Part shown: in pieces, positions 6,305-13,950 of the stretch | How positions within the stretch are numbered: the first letter of the stretch is position 1 | Layout of the letters: each line of letters starts with the position of its first letter | Source of the DNA: Rhodobacterales bacterium UBA5972 | GTDB lineage: Bacteria; Pseudomonadota; Alphaproteobacteria; Rhodobacterales; Rhodobacteraceae | Assembly (NCBI GenBank): GCA_002430125.1 | Contig: DJBQ01000118.1 | Coordinates: 1,538 to 17,706, forward strand | DNA length: 16,169 bases | Reading direction: 5' to 3' | Made by a program: the position numbers and the translations under genes | Notes under the pieces: model-generated | The model's input: the letters and a program-made list of their open reading frames with translations, nothing else | Databases searched by the model: none | Told to the model about the DNA's origin: nothing

Positions 6305-7213
6305 TTATCCCAACCGTATTCCGGGCAGCACTGCGAAACCATGCAGCAATTCCTGCGTGCGCGCAGCACCGCGCCCGGCCCGTTGCACTTTTAGCAAACG
6401 CACGGCACCCTGCCCGCAGGCAATTGTCAAAGCGCCGTCCAGAACCGTACCCGCCTCGCCCTCACCATTCGCCACTTCACTCGCCAACAGCTTGATGCGT
6501 TCGCCGGATATTTCACACCACGCCCCCGGAAACGGCGACAGGCCGCGGATCAACCGATCCACCTCGACCGCCGGACGCGCCCAATCGACACGCGCTTCGG
6601 CCTTGTCGATCTTGGCGGCGTAAGTGATCCCGGTTTGCGGTTGCGGTATCGCCACAAGGGTTTCAAGCCGCGCCAATGCGTCAACGATTATGTCAGCGCC
6701 CAGCGCCGCTAAGCGGTCGTGCAAAATTCCTGTCGTGTCCGTCGCCGCAATCGCGATGCGGCTTTGCAGCAGCACCGGACCTGTATCAAGCCCCGCCTCC
6801 ATCTGCATCACACAAACCCCGGTTTCAGCGTCGCCCACCATGATCGCACGGTGGATCGGCGCTGCCCCGCGCCACCGCGGCAGCAAAGACGCGTGGATAT
6901 TCAGACAGCCATGTGTTGGTGCATCCAGCATCCGCTGCGGAAGGATCAGGCCATAGGCCACCACCACCGCCACGTCCGCGTTCAATGCTTCAAACGCTGC
7001 AATTTCGCCGGGATCTTTGAAGTTCAGCGGATGGCGCACCACCAGGCCCAGCGCCTCGGCCCGGTCCTGAACCGCCGACAGACGCAACTGTTTTCCTCGT
7101 CCTGCAGGGCGCGGCGGCTGGCAATAGACACAAGCGATCTGATGCCCGGCTTCCACCAGCGCCTCCAGCACCGGCACCGAAAACGCCGGCGTGCCCATGA
7201 ACACGATCCGCAT
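6305..7213 (-). CDS. fmt: Methionyl-tRNA formyltransferase
   Basis: A 302-residue enzyme that transfers a formyl group from 10-formyltetrahydrofolate to Met-tRNA of the initiator type. The N-terminus [19 protein letters not shown] is the family signature and sets the start at ATG 7211-7213; an upstream in-frame extension to 7237 would overlap the preceding gene. The catalytic set is intact: N105 and H107 in [18 protein letters not shown], and D143 in GLDTGPVL. The C-terminal OB-like domain (from about 205) binds the tRNA acceptor arm. It starts four bases after the stop of the degenerate deformylase gene and is the last gene of the def-def-fmt operon. Confidence 0.97.
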   Translation of the reverse strand: MRIVFMGTPAFSVPVLEALVEAGHQIACVYCQPPRPAGRGKQLRLSAVQDRAEALGLVVRHPLNFKDPGEIAAFEALNADVAVVVAYGLILPQRMLDAPTHGCLNIHASLLPRWRGAAPIHRAIMVGDAETGVCVMQMEAGLDTGPVLLQSRIAIAATDTTGILHDRLAALGADIIVDALARLETLVAIPQPQTGITYAAKIDKAEARVDWARPAVEVDRLIRGLSPFPGAWCEISGERIKLLASEVANGEGEAGTVLDGALTIACGQGAVRLLKVQRAGRGAARTQELLHGFAVLPGIRLG

Positions 7214-7217
7214 GTCC

Positions 7218-7724
7218 CTAGACCTCGCGCTTGGCAAGTTTCGCCGCTTTGCTCAGCAACATCTGCCGTTTCACCGATCCCAACCGGTCGAAATACATCC
7301 TACCGTTCAAGTGATCGATCTGATGCTGGATCGATACTGCCCATAGCCCGACAAAATCCTGCCGCACCCGAAGGCCCAGATGGTCGATGAAACTGACGGT
7401 GATCCCGCGCGGGCGTTTTACTTTGGCGTGCACATGCAGCAGGTTCGGGCTGCCTTCCTCGAATTCCACGAACCGGTCACTGACATGCAGCAGTTCCGGA
7501 TCCGCCAGTCGCAGCGGCGCTTTCTTATCGGTCGAGCAATCCACAACCGCCAATCGCAGCATCACGCCGATCTGCGGGCCTGCCAGCCCGATGCCGGGCA
7601 TCGCATACATCGTGTCCAGCATGTCGTCCCAAATCGCGCGCACCTCGTCTGTCACCGCGCCCACAGGTTCCACCACCATGCGAAGGCGCTTGTCCGGCCA
7701 GATCAGAAAAGGCCGCACCGTCAT
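7218..7724 (-). CDS. Degenerate peptide deformylase paralogue (probable pseudoenzyme)
   Basis: A 168-residue protein clearly of the deformylase fold, but with changed active-site motifs. Motif 1 reads GIGLAGPQ (44-51) instead of GxGLAAxQ. Motif 2, normally EGCLS, reads E90-G-S-P-N, so the metal-binding Cys is Ser92. Motif 3, normally HExDH, reads H134-Q-I-D-H138, so the catalytic Glu is Gln while both His ligands remain. Each key change is one base from the active codon (AGC for TGC, CAG for GAG). Deformylase activity is therefore unlikely. The frame is intact, and the start overlaps the stop of the normal def (ATGA), which argues against random decay. It could bind nascent chains or ribosomes, or regulate Def; this is inference. 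Confidence 0.88.
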   Translation of the reverse strand: MTVRPFLIWPDKRLRMVVEPVGAVTDEVRAIWDDMLDTMYAMPGIGLAGPQIGVMLRLAVVDCSTDKKAPLRLADPELLHVSDRFVEFEEGSPNLLHVHAKVKRPRGITVSFIDHLGLRVRQDFVGLWAVSIQHQIDHLNGRMYFDRLGSVKRQMLLSKAAKLAKREV

Positions 7725-8242
7725 TCAGGCCGCGCCCGTTCTTTTTTCAGCTTTTTCATCTTGTTGGTGATCATCGAGCGTTTGATTTTGCTGAGGTAAT
7801 CAATGAACAATTTTCCGTTCAGATGATCCAATTCGTGCTGCGTACAAGTCGCCTGAATGCCGTCAAACTCGCATTCCTGCAATTGCCCGTCCAGATCAAG
7901 ATACCGCATCCGCACCACGGCGGGACGGGTCACATCGTCGTATTGCTCGGGGATCGACAGGCAGCCTTCGTCATAGGTGTTGGTTTCTTCCGAAGTCCAG
8001 ACGATCACAGGATTGATCAGCGCCATGGGTTCAGGCAGCGCGTCCTTACGGGCGCAATCCATCACGAAAAGGCGGCTTAGAACCCCGATCTGCGGGGCTG
8101 CCAACCCGATACCGGGCGCGTCATACATTGTTTCAAACATGGCATCCGCCAGCCGGCGCAACGCCGGATCTACGGCTTCGACAGGTGCGCAGACCTTTCG
8201 CAGGCGTGGATCGGGATGGATAAGGATGTTTCGAACGCTCAT
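7721..8242 (-). CDS. def: Peptide deformylase
   Basis: A 173-residue metalloenzyme that removes the formyl group from nascent chains at the ribosome exit. All three motifs are intact: GIGLAAPQ (44-51), EGCLS (92-96, metal ligand C94) and H136-E137-L-D-H140. The C-terminus is a basic helix (about 150-170, many Lys/Arg), as in deformylases that dock on the ribosome. The start is taken at ATG 8240-8242 (MSVRNILIHPDPRLR), the usual N-terminus; a 14-residue extension to 8284 has no family support. It is the first gene of the def, degenerate def, fmt operon and divergent from the aminotransferase-like gene, with 117 bp between. Confidence 0.97.
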   Translation of the reverse strand: MSVRNILIHPDPRLRKVCAPVEAVDPALRRLADAMFETMYDAPGIGLAAPQIGVLSRLFVMDCARKDALPEPMALINPVIVWTSEETNTYDEGCLSIPEQYDDVTRPAVVRMRYLDLDGQLQECEFDGIQATCTQHELDHLNGKLFIDYLSKIKRSMITNKMKKLKKERARPE

Positions 8243-8303
8243 AGAGCGCGATTTAAGCAATCGGCGCGAAATGTGCAACCGCACAGCGCAAACCGGATTT
8301 CAC

Positions 8304-8331
8304 TTGCGGCTCGCCCTCAATCCGCTAGCTT
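8304..8331 (+). promoter_or_regulatory. Probable sigma-70-type promoter of the C-S lyase gene
   Basis: A TTGCGG (8304-8309) is followed after 16 bp by TAGCTT (8326-8331), a reasonable -35/-10 pair for this group, 29 bp before the start codon at 8360. The first base of the transcript would fall near 8338. Confidence 0.4.
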
Positions 8332-8359
8332 GCCTTCCGAACAAATGGAGCAGACCTTA

Positions 8360-9532
8360 ATGAATTTCGATCAGATCATCGACCGTCGCAACACCCATTC
8401 CGCCAAATGGGACATGATGGAAAGCTATTATGGCGTCTCGCCGGATGACGGGATTGCCATGTGGGTCGCTGATATGGATTTTCGCCCGCCTGCCTGTGTG
8501 GCCGGTGCCGTGCAGACAATGGTTGATCACGGGATATTCGGTTATTTTGGCGGCGACAGCGACTATCGCAATGCGATCACATGGTGGATGAAGGAACGGC
8601 ATGGCTGGCAGATCGACCCGGCATCGATCTTTTCCACCCACGGGTTGGTCAACGGCACAGCACTTTGCGTCAGCACCTGGACTGATCCCGGCGATGCGGT
8701 GATCCTGTTCACGCCGGTTTACCATGCCTTCGCCAAAATCATCAAAGCCGCGGGGCGCGACGTGCGCGAATGCCCGCTGGTCAACAATAATGGCCGCTAT
8801 GAAATGGATTTCGCCGACGCCGCGTCGCGCTTAACCGGCAACGAGAAAATGCTGGTCCTGTGTTCACCCCACAACCCCGGTGGTCGCGTCTGGGAGGTGG
8901 GCGAGCTGCGCCAACTGGCGGATTTCTGCATTGAACATGACCTCATTCTGGTCAGCGATGAAATCCACAACGATCTGGTTTTCCCAGGTCACAAACACAC
9001 CGTCATGCCTTTGGCCGCGCCCGATATCGCCGACCGGTTGGTGATGATGACCGCGCCCACCAAGACCTTCAACATCGCGGGCAGCCATAACGGCAACGTG
9101 ATCATTGAAAACGAAACATTGCGCCAGCAGTTTGCCGACAAAATGCTGAGCCTCGGGCTATCGCCAAATTCGTTTGGCCTGACGATGACGACAGCCGCCT
9201 ATTCGCCGGAAGGCGCGAAATGGGTTGACGATTTGATGGCCTACCTCGCTGAAAACCAACGCATTTTCAACGAGGGTGTCAATGCGATTCCCGGCGTCAA
9301 GGCGATGCCGCTTGAAGCCACCTATCTGGCTTGGGTCGATTTTTCTGACACCGGCATGGCCGTCGAAGAATTCACCCGCCGCGTTCAGGACGAGGCCAAA
9401 ATCGCCGTCAACCATGGCGGCACCTTCGGCCTTGGCGGCGAATCTTACCTACGTTTCAACCTCGGCACCCAAAAATCCCGCGTGATCGAGGCCGTGTCTC
9501 GCCTTAAGGAAGCCTTCGCTGATTTGCAGTAA
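8360..9532 (+). CDS. MalY/PatB family PLP-dependent C-S beta-lyase (aminotransferase fold)
   Basis: A 390-residue fold-type I PLP enzyme of the MalY/PatB group, which cleaves cystathionine or related cysteine thioethers to a thiol, pyruvate and ammonia. The N-terminus NFDQIIDRRNTHSAKWD followed by MWVADMDF (34-41) is diagnostic. Other marks are Y121 in TPVYHAF, N172 in HNPGG, D200 in SDEIHNDL (contacts the pyridine nitrogen) and the Schiff-base lysine K235 in APTKTFNIAG. The start at 8360 is chosen because the protein family begins here and a GGAG (8347-8350) sits about nine bases upstream; the frame stays open further 5' but that part overlaps the promoter. Physiological substrates could be cystathionine or another S-conjugate. 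It stands alone between divergent def and mcl1. Confidence 0.9.
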   Translation: MNFDQIIDRRNTHSAKWDMMESYYGVSPDDGIAMWVADMDFRPPACVAGAVQTMVDHGIFGYFGGDSDYRNAITWWMKERHGWQIDPASIFSTHGLVNGTALCVSTWTDPGDAVILFTPVYHAFAKIIKAAGRDVRECPLVNNNGRYEMDFADAASRLTGNEKMLVLCSPHNPGGRVWEVGELRQLADFCIEHDLILVSDEIHNDLVFPGHKHTVMPLAAPDIADRLVMMTAPTKTFNIAGSHNGNVIIENETLRQQFADKMLSLGLSPNSFGLTMTTAAYSPEGAKWVDDLMAYLAENQRIFNEGVNAIPGVKAMPLEATYLAWVDFSDTGMAVEEFTRRVQDEAKIAVNHGGTFGLGGESYLRFNLGTQKSRVIEAVSRLKEAFADLQ

Positions 9533-9534
9533 AT

Positions 9535-9568
9535 GGCCGCGCGCCGCCAACGACGGCCCGCGTCTTTC
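9535..9568 (+). terminator. Possible terminator after the C-S lyase gene
   Basis: Just after the stop codon, GGCCG (9535-9539) can pair with CGGCC (9554-9558), or CGCG/CCG with CGG/CGCG in an alternative register. The stem is followed by a pyrimidine run TCTTTCT (9563-9569). The stem is irregular, so support is modest. Confidence 0.35.
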
Positions 9569-9654
9569 TGCGCTGCAGCACTTGCCAAAATCAGCGGCAC
9601 ATAATACCCAAAGCCCCAGTTAAAACGACATATCCTTACGCCCGGAACCCGATC

Positions 9655-10611
9655 ATGAGCTTTCGCATCCAGCCGCCCACCCCTGCCCGTCCGAACCGCT
9701 GCCAGTTGTTCGGACCGGCGTCAAACACCAAGCTGTTTGCGAAAATGGCGGCGTCCTCGGCGGATGTGATTAACCTTGATCTGGAAGACAGCGTCGCCCC
9801 CAGCGACAAGGCCAGCGCCCGCGCTGAAGCGATTAAAGCCATTAACGACATCGACTGGGGCAACAAATATCTGTCGGTCAGGATCAATGGGCTGGACAGC
9901 CCCTATTGGTACCGCGACGTTATTGATGTGATGGAACAAACCAATGGCCGTCTGGATCAGATCATGATCCCCAAAGCTGGTTGCGGGTCCGACATCTATG
10001 CGGTCGATGCGCTGGTTTCAGGTGTGGAACTGGCCAAAAGCGCCACCAAACGCATCAGTTTTGAGGCGATCATCGAAACCGCCGCGGGCCTCGCCCATGT
10101 CGAAGAAATCGCCGCCGCCAGCCCGCGTATGCAGGCGCTGTCGCTGGGGGCAGCGGATTACGCCGCCTCGATGGGGATGCAGACAACGGGTATCGGCGGC
10201 ACGCAGGAAGATTACTATATGTTGCGCGGCGAAGACCGGTATTGGGCAGACCCGTGGCACATGGCAACCGTTGCTATCGTCGCTGCGTGCCGCACCCACG
10301 GCCTGTTGCCCATCGACGGCCCGTTCGGTGATTTTTCCGATGATGAAGGGTATCGCGCGCAGGCGCGTCGTTCGGCGACTTTGGGCATGGCCGGAAAATG
10401 GGCCATCCACCCCAAGCAAATCGCGCTGGCCAACGAGGTGTTCACCCCGTCCGAGGCGAAAGTCACCGAAGCCCGCGAAATCCTTGCCGCAATGGAAGCT
10501 GCCAAAGCCCGCGGCGAAGGCGCGACCGTTTACAAGGGCCGTCTGGTTGACATCGCGTCGATCAAACAGGCCGAGGTTATTGTGAAACAGTCCGAATTGG
10601 TCGCCCGCTAA
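9655..10611 (+). CDS. mcl1: L-malyl-CoA / beta-methylmalyl-CoA lyase
   Basis: A 318-residue TIM-barrel lyase of the CitE/malyl-CoA lyase family, the same length as Rhodobacter sphaeroides Mcl1 and near-identical over long stretches as I recall it (MSFR.QP, ARPNRCQLFGP, DVINLDLEDSVAP, WGNKYLSVRINGLD). It cleaves (2R,3S)-beta-methylmalyl-CoA to glyoxylate and propionyl-CoA and reversibly splits L-malyl-CoA, a late step of the ethylmalonyl-CoA pathway that replaces the glyoxylate shunt during growth on C2 units. Catalytic residues are all present at the Mcl1 positions: R76, the Mg2+ ligands E141 and D168, and D299 near the C-terminus, which closes the neighbouring active site. The ribosome site is weak (CGGA). 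No other pathway gene is adjacent. A hairpin follows 11 bp after the stop. Confidence 0.95.
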   Translation: MSFRIQPPTPARPNRCQLFGPASNTKLFAKMAASSADVINLDLEDSVAPSDKASARAEAIKAINDIDWGNKYLSVRINGLDSPYWYRDVIDVMEQTNGRLDQIMIPKAGCGSDIYAVDALVSGVELAKSATKRISFEAIIETAAGLAHVEEIAAASPRMQALSLGAADYAASMGMQTTGIGGTQEDYYMLRGEDRYWADPWHMATVAIVAACRTHGLLPIDGPFGDFSDDEGYRAQARRSATLGMAGKWAIHPKQIALANEVFTPSEAKVTEAREILAAMEAAKARGEGATVYKGRLVDIASIKQAEVIVKQSELVAR

Positions 10612-10622
10612 AAGGGTTTCCT

Positions 10623-10643
10623 CCGCCCGTGTTCATCGGGCGG
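10623..10643 (+). terminator. Hairpin after mcl1
   Basis: A perfect 7-bp GC stem, CCGCCCG (10623-10629) with CGGGCGG (10637-10643), and a 7-base loop sits 11 bases after the mcl1 stop. There is no T-run, so termination may be weak or need Rho. It also lies downstream of the convergent GyrI-like gene. Confidence 0.6.
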
Positions 10644-10695
10644 CCATCGCCGTGATTGGCATAACCTCTCAGGCCGTTGTTAATATTCAATCAGG

Positions 10696-11184
10696 TCAGA
10701 TTGGCCCGTTAAAATCCGCCTCTTCAAGCGGCAGATAGACCATTGTGACCAGATCGGCCGGGGCGGTGTTTTCCGGCGTGTTCAGATATATCTCGAATGT
10801 TGGTGCCTGCGCCCTGACCTCGCCCGAGGCTGGCAACCAGACCGACAACAGCCAGTCATAACTTTGCGCCAAGCCTTCATAGGGGCCTTGATGCCGCAAA
10901 ACCACGCAACGCGCTGCTCGCAAAAGCAGCGTGTCCATGCCTTCAGGCGCATATTGACCATGCTTCAGAACGAACCCGGCATGGCTGCGCAGCTTGTTGG
11001 CAGGCGTTGTTTTCGGATCATCATGGTAAACCGCGATCATCTCATTGACCCGCCCGAACGCTTGGGCGGCCCCCAGCGCCTGACCAGCCGCAGCAAATGC
11101 AGTCGCTAATTCCTGATAAATGCCAGTATGGGCAATGGCAGCCACGCGCCGTTCGGGTTCTGCGTGAAATGTAACGTCGTGCAT
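10696..11184 (-). CDS. GyrI/SbmC-like small-molecule-binding domain protein
   Basis: A 162-residue stand-alone protein of the SOUL/GyrI superfamily. It aligns with E. coli SbmC (GyrI, 157 residues): AVYHDDPKTTPANKLR (51-66) and TFEIYLN (129-135) are the family's most recognisable segments, with the conserved Glu at E131. SbmC protects DNA gyrase from toxins such as microcin B17. Related domains in Rob and BmrR bind drugs or act as ligand sensors. There is no DNA-binding domain here, so it is not an AraC regulator. The specific ligand or target is unknown. AAAGGTG precedes the ATG by about five bases on the - strand. It is divergent from accA with 144 bp between and convergent with mcl1. Confidence 0.82.
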   Translation of the reverse strand: MHDVTFHAEPERRVAAIAHTGIYQELATAFAAAGQALGAAQAFGRVNEMIAVYHDDPKTTPANKLRSHAGFVLKHGQYAPEGMDTLLLRAARCVVLRHQGPYEGLAQSYDWLLSVWLPASGEVRAQAPTFEIYLNTPENTAPADLVTMVYLPLEEADFNGPI

Positions 11185-11267
11185 AACGCACCTTTATGTT
11201 TTCGTTCACACGCGATTCTCCGGCCTTTAACACATCAGTGCGATTGGCAAAGTGTCGCCATAACGCA

Positions 11268-11296
11268 TTGCATTCATGCTGACCTGCGGCCATATA
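11268..11296 (+). promoter_or_regulatory. Probable sigma-70-type promoter of accA
   Basis: A TTGCAT (11268-11273) is followed after exactly 17 bp by CATATA (11291-11296), which predicts a transcript start near 11303, about 26 bases before the accA ATG. The remainder of the 144-bp divergent gap shows no clear operator. Confidence 0.45.
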
Positions 11297-11328
11297 GGAA
11301 GGGTTGAAAGCCAGAGTTTGGGTCCGCC

Positions 11329-12291
11329 ATGCAGAACTATCTTGAATTTGAAAAGCCCCTTGCCGAGATTGAAGGCAAGGCCGAGGAATTGCGGGCTCTG
11401 GCGCGCCAGAACGAGGCGATGGATGTCGAGAAGGAAGCTCAAGCGCTTGATAAAAAGGCCGAAAATATGCTGGCCGAGCTTTATAAAACTCTGACGCCCT
11501 GGCGCAAATGTCAGGTGGCAAGGCATCCGGATCGCCCGAATTGCAAAGATTATATCGCAGCGCTTTTTAAGGAATTCACCCCGCTGGCAGGGGACCGGAA
11601 TTTTGCTGATGACCACGCGATCATGGGTGGGCTTGCCCGGTTTAACGATCGCCCGGTCATGGTGATTGGTCACGAAAAAGGACATGATACCAAGTCGCGG
11701 ATTGAACGCAACTTTGGCATGGCCCGTCCCGAAGGTTATCGCAAAGCGATCCGTCTGATGGATTTGGCCGACCGGTTCGGCCTGCCGATTATCACATTGG
11801 TCGATACCAAAGGCGCCTATCCCGGCCGCGGCGCCGAAGAGCGCGGCCAATCCGAAGCGATTGCGCGCTCGACCGAAAAATGTTTGCAAGTCAAAGTTCC
11901 GTTGATCTCGATCATTATTGGCGAAGGCGGGTCAGGCGGTGCCGTGGCTTTTGCCGGGGCCAATCGCGTCGCCATGTTGGAGCACTCGGTATACTCGGTA
12001 ATCTCGCCCGAGGGATGTGCGTCGATCTTATGGAAAGACGCCAACAAAATGCGCGAAGCAGCCGAGGCCCTGCGTCTGACCGCGCAAGATCTGCTGAAAC
12101 TGGGCGTTTGCGATCTGATCATCCCCGAACCCATGGGGGGCGCGCAACGTGATCGTAAAACGACGCTTGCGAATGTGAGCGAAGCTCTGGAAAAGATGCT
12201 GGCGGATTTGCTTTTGAAAACTCCTAAAGATTTGCTGAGCGAGCGTCGGAAGAAGTTTCTGGATATCGGCAGCAAGGGGTTGGCGGCGTAA
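11329..12291 (+). CDS. accA: Acetyl-CoA carboxylase carboxyltransferase subunit alpha
   Basis: A 320-residue alpha subunit of the carboxyltransferase (AccA2-AccD2) that moves CO2 from biotin on AccB to acetyl-CoA, making malonyl-CoA for fatty-acid synthesis. The N-terminal helix (about 1-60, [18 protein letters not shown]) is the typical AccA coiled segment. The crotonase-like core carries DTKGAYPG (159-166), GEGGSGGA (198-205) that forms the oxyanion site, and SPEGCASIL (226-234). Length is normal for the family. accA stands alone here, away from accD, accB and accC, with its own probable promoter. It is convergent with the RNA methyltransferase gene. Confidence 0.98.
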   Translation: MQNYLEFEKPLAEIEGKAEELRALARQNEAMDVEKEAQALDKKAENMLAELYKTLTPWRKCQVARHPDRPNCKDYIAALFKEFTPLAGDRNFADDHAIMGGLARFNDRPVMVIGHEKGHDTKSRIERNFGMARPEGYRKAIRLMDLADRFGLPIITLVDTKGAYPGRGAEERGQSEAIARSTEKCLQVKVPLISIIIGEGGSGGAVAFAGANRVAMLEHSVYSVISPEGCASILWKDANKMREAAEALRLTAQDLLKLGVCDLIIPEPMGGAQRDRKTTLANVSEALEKMLADLLLKTPKDLLSERRKKFLDIGSKGLAA

Positions 12292-12321
12292 CTGCGGCAT
12301 CGGTGCGATTGGCAGCGGTAG

Positions 12322-12486
12322 CGACACCTGCCCATCATTGGCCATGAGCCAGAAAATATTATCGTTTACGTTGGCGAACTCCATGACGCTTGGATAACCT
12401 TTGGCGAGGATCCTTGGGTTGACGGCTGCGATTTCTCGCCTAACGCATATGTCCTTGAACAGGCCGCGGAACTCTGCAAGCGATAA
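12322..12486 (+). pseudogene. Start-less coding-like fragment after accA
   Basis: A 54-codon open stretch runs from just after TAG 12319-12321 to TAA 12484-12486. It has no ATG, GTG or TTG in frame, yet its translation (for example ENIIVYVGELHDAWITFGED, then PWVDGCDFSPNAYVLEQAAE) has the residue mix and acidic/aromatic spacing of a real protein. It may be the 3' remnant of a gene whose 5' part was lost, or use a rare start (CTG 12328). I do not recognise a family. Confidence 0.3.
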
Positions 12487-12516
12487 GCCCTTTATGGAGA
12501 GAAGATTAGAGGGCTT
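12485..12516. terminator. Inverted repeat spanning the 3' end of the RNA methyltransferase gene
   Basis: AAGCCCT (12485-12491) and AGGGCTT (12510-12516) form a 7-bp stem with an 18-base loop that includes the methyltransferase stop codon. It sits between two convergent transcription units and might end either transcript, but there is no T-run. Confidence 0.35.
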
Positions 12517-13618
12517 TGGTGCGATACAGCCCGATTTTCAACCCGCCATGTGACACAACGGGGCCGTTCGGCAAAAACGGCAGACCTGTCGATTTTGCCA
12601 GCGACGGCTCGCTGGTGACCAGCCCAACCCGCCAGCCGGAAAACCTTGCGGCAAGGGTCTTTCCCAGCGCGCCATAGACGGCAAAAAGCAGCTTTTTGTT
12701 GCCAATCCGCCCGCCATAAGGCGGGTTGACCATCACCAGCCCCGGCGGGCCGGGCGGCGGCGCGAAATCACTGACAGCCTGATTTTGAAACGATGTGATC
12801 GCTGCCACACCAGCGCGTTCGGCGTTGTCAGTACTCATCCTGATCGCTCCGGCATCGCGATCACAACCCAAAAACCGCAGCGGCGTTGCAACATCCGGCT
12901 GCACTGCGCGCATGTTTTGCCAAGCCTGATGATCAAATCCGGCAAAGTTTTCAAACGCAAATCTACGGCTGCGCCCCGGGTTCAGACCAACAGCGATTTC
13001 GGCCGCCTCGATCACAAATGTGCCCGATCCGCACATCGGATCAGCCACCGGTTCCGTGCCAGTATACCCGCATTCGCGCAGAAAAAGCGACGCCAGTGTT
13101 TCGCGCATCGGCGCCTTGCCGACTGCCATTTTATGGCCGCGTTTGTGCAGAGGCTCGCCGCTTGTATCAAGGCTGAACGTGACCAGATCGTCTTCAATCC
13201 GGGTGATCAGCCGCATACCGGCCTCGGCGGAAATAACGGCGCCCATTTCTTCCACCAACGCCGTTTCGATGCGTTGCGTGGCGGCCCCGGCATGGTAAAT
13301 TTTCGATTTCCGGCACGTTGCTTCGACCCGCAGCACGGTGCCGGTTTGCAAAAAATCGCCCCATGCAAATTTTCGCGCCCGCTTGTCAAGCTGCGCCAGA
13401 TGCATCGCACGAAATCCACCAATCCGCACCAAAACCCGACTGGCACCGCGCAGAACCAGATTGGCCCGCCAAACCTCGGGCCAGCCACCGGTAACCGTCA
13501 CGCCACCGGGTGACACGACTGGGTTGGTGAACCCTTTTTCGGTCACTTCAGCACAAAGGGTCGTTTCCAACCCGGGAGGAGCTACCAGAAAAATCTCAAA
13601 TTCGGGGCTTGTTGTCAT
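12506..13618 (-). CDS. THUMP-domain class I SAM-dependent RNA methyltransferase (RlmL N-domain type)
   Basis: A 370-residue enzyme resembling the N-terminal half of RlmL (YcbY), which makes N2-methylguanosine in 23S rRNA. Parts: an N-terminal ferredoxin-like region and THUMP RNA-binding domain (about 5-155), the linker HKRGHKMAVGKAPMRETLAS (158-177), then a Rossmann methyltransferase with DPMCGSGT (193-200, a variant of motif I) and the catalytic NPPYG (298-302), typical for methylating an exocyclic amine. The second methyltransferase module of E. coli RlmL is absent. The exact RNA target is inferred. ATG 13616-13618 is the only usual start: the frame is open 43 more codons upstream to TAA 13748-13750, but contains no ATG, GTG or TTG. 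The ribosome site is weak. Confidence 0.88.
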   Translation of the reverse strand: MTTSPEFEIFLVAPPGLETTLCAEVTEKGFTNPVVSPGGVTVTGGWPEVWRANLVLRGASRVLVRIGGFRAMHLAQLDKRARKFAWGDFLQTGTVLRVEATCRKSKIYHAGAATQRIETALVEEMGAVISAEAGMRLITRIEDDLVTFSLDTSGEPLHKRGHKMAVGKAPMRETLASLFLRECGYTGTEPVADPMCGSGTFVIEAAEIAVGLNPGRSRRFAFENFAGFDHQAWQNMRAVQPDVATPLRFLGCDRDAGAIRMSTDNAERAGVAAITSFQNQAVSDFAPPPGPPGLVMVNPPYGGRIGNKKLLFAVYGALGKTLAARFSGWRVGLVTSEPSLAKSTGLPFLPNGPVVSHGGLKIGLYRTKAL

Positions 13619-13950
13619 GCCGCTTGCATAACCGGAAATAGATTGCGCTGCGACAGGTATCTTTGCGGGCGACCCTCGTAAACACCTCCACCGTACGCAT
13701 GCTTTACCAATCCCTAACGCGGCGGCCTTAAACCAGCCCGCAAGCGCTTAAACATGGTTCGGCCCCGCACATCACGGTAAACATCCCGAGGGGCCAGCCG
13801 GAAACCTACAGATCGACAGGTATGGGGCGCAAGCCTCGTTTCGGCCTATGAACCATATCGGCGAGCCCGCCTTCTTTCTATTCCATGTACGAGAATGACG
13901 CTTTCCCCTGCCGCTGGTTTCAGCGTGTGGGGCGAAAGACGTTCGCCACC
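13619..13950. other. 332-bp gap with nested inverted repeats (possible structured RNA)
   Basis: No convincing protein gene is present. Inverted repeats cluster here: ATGGTTC-GGCC (13754-13764) with GGCC-TAT-GAACCAT (13843-13856), making an 11-bp stem with a 3-base bulge; GGCCCC (13761-13766) with GGGGCC (13790-13795), which competes for the same bases; GGCG/CGCC (13860-13863, 13868-13871); CGCTG/CAGCG with a 4-base loop (13912-13916, 13921-13925); and GGCGAA/TTCGCC (13931-13936, 13942-13947). The gap could be a small RNA gene or a long leader of the RNA methyltransferase gene on the - strand. Motifs of RNase P RNA, 4.5S RNA and tmRNA were looked for and not seen. Confidence 0.4.
13931..13947 (-). 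terminator. Hairpin after the PPOX gene
   Basis: On the - strand the stop codon is followed after three bases by GGCGAA-CGTCT-TTCGCC, a 6-bp stem with a 5-base loop, then a C-run rather than a T-run. It may end or attenuate the ftsX-plsC-PPOX transcript, or be the first hairpin of the structured gap. Confidence 0.4.

Noticed and set aside
8216..8359. N-terminal extension of the C-S lyase to 8216 or 8345
   Set aside because: The extension is not protein-like, would cover the probable promoter and overlap def; the family begins at the 8360 start, which has a spaced GGAG.
12785..13513. 242-codon + strand ORF opposite the RNA methyltransferase gene
   Set aside because: The - strand frame has THUMP and methyltransferase motifs; the + frame has none.
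13619..13950. RNase P RNA, 4.5S RNA or tmRNA in the structured gap
   Set aside because: I looked for the conserved core motifs and did not find them on either strand; 6S RNA cannot be excluded by eye.
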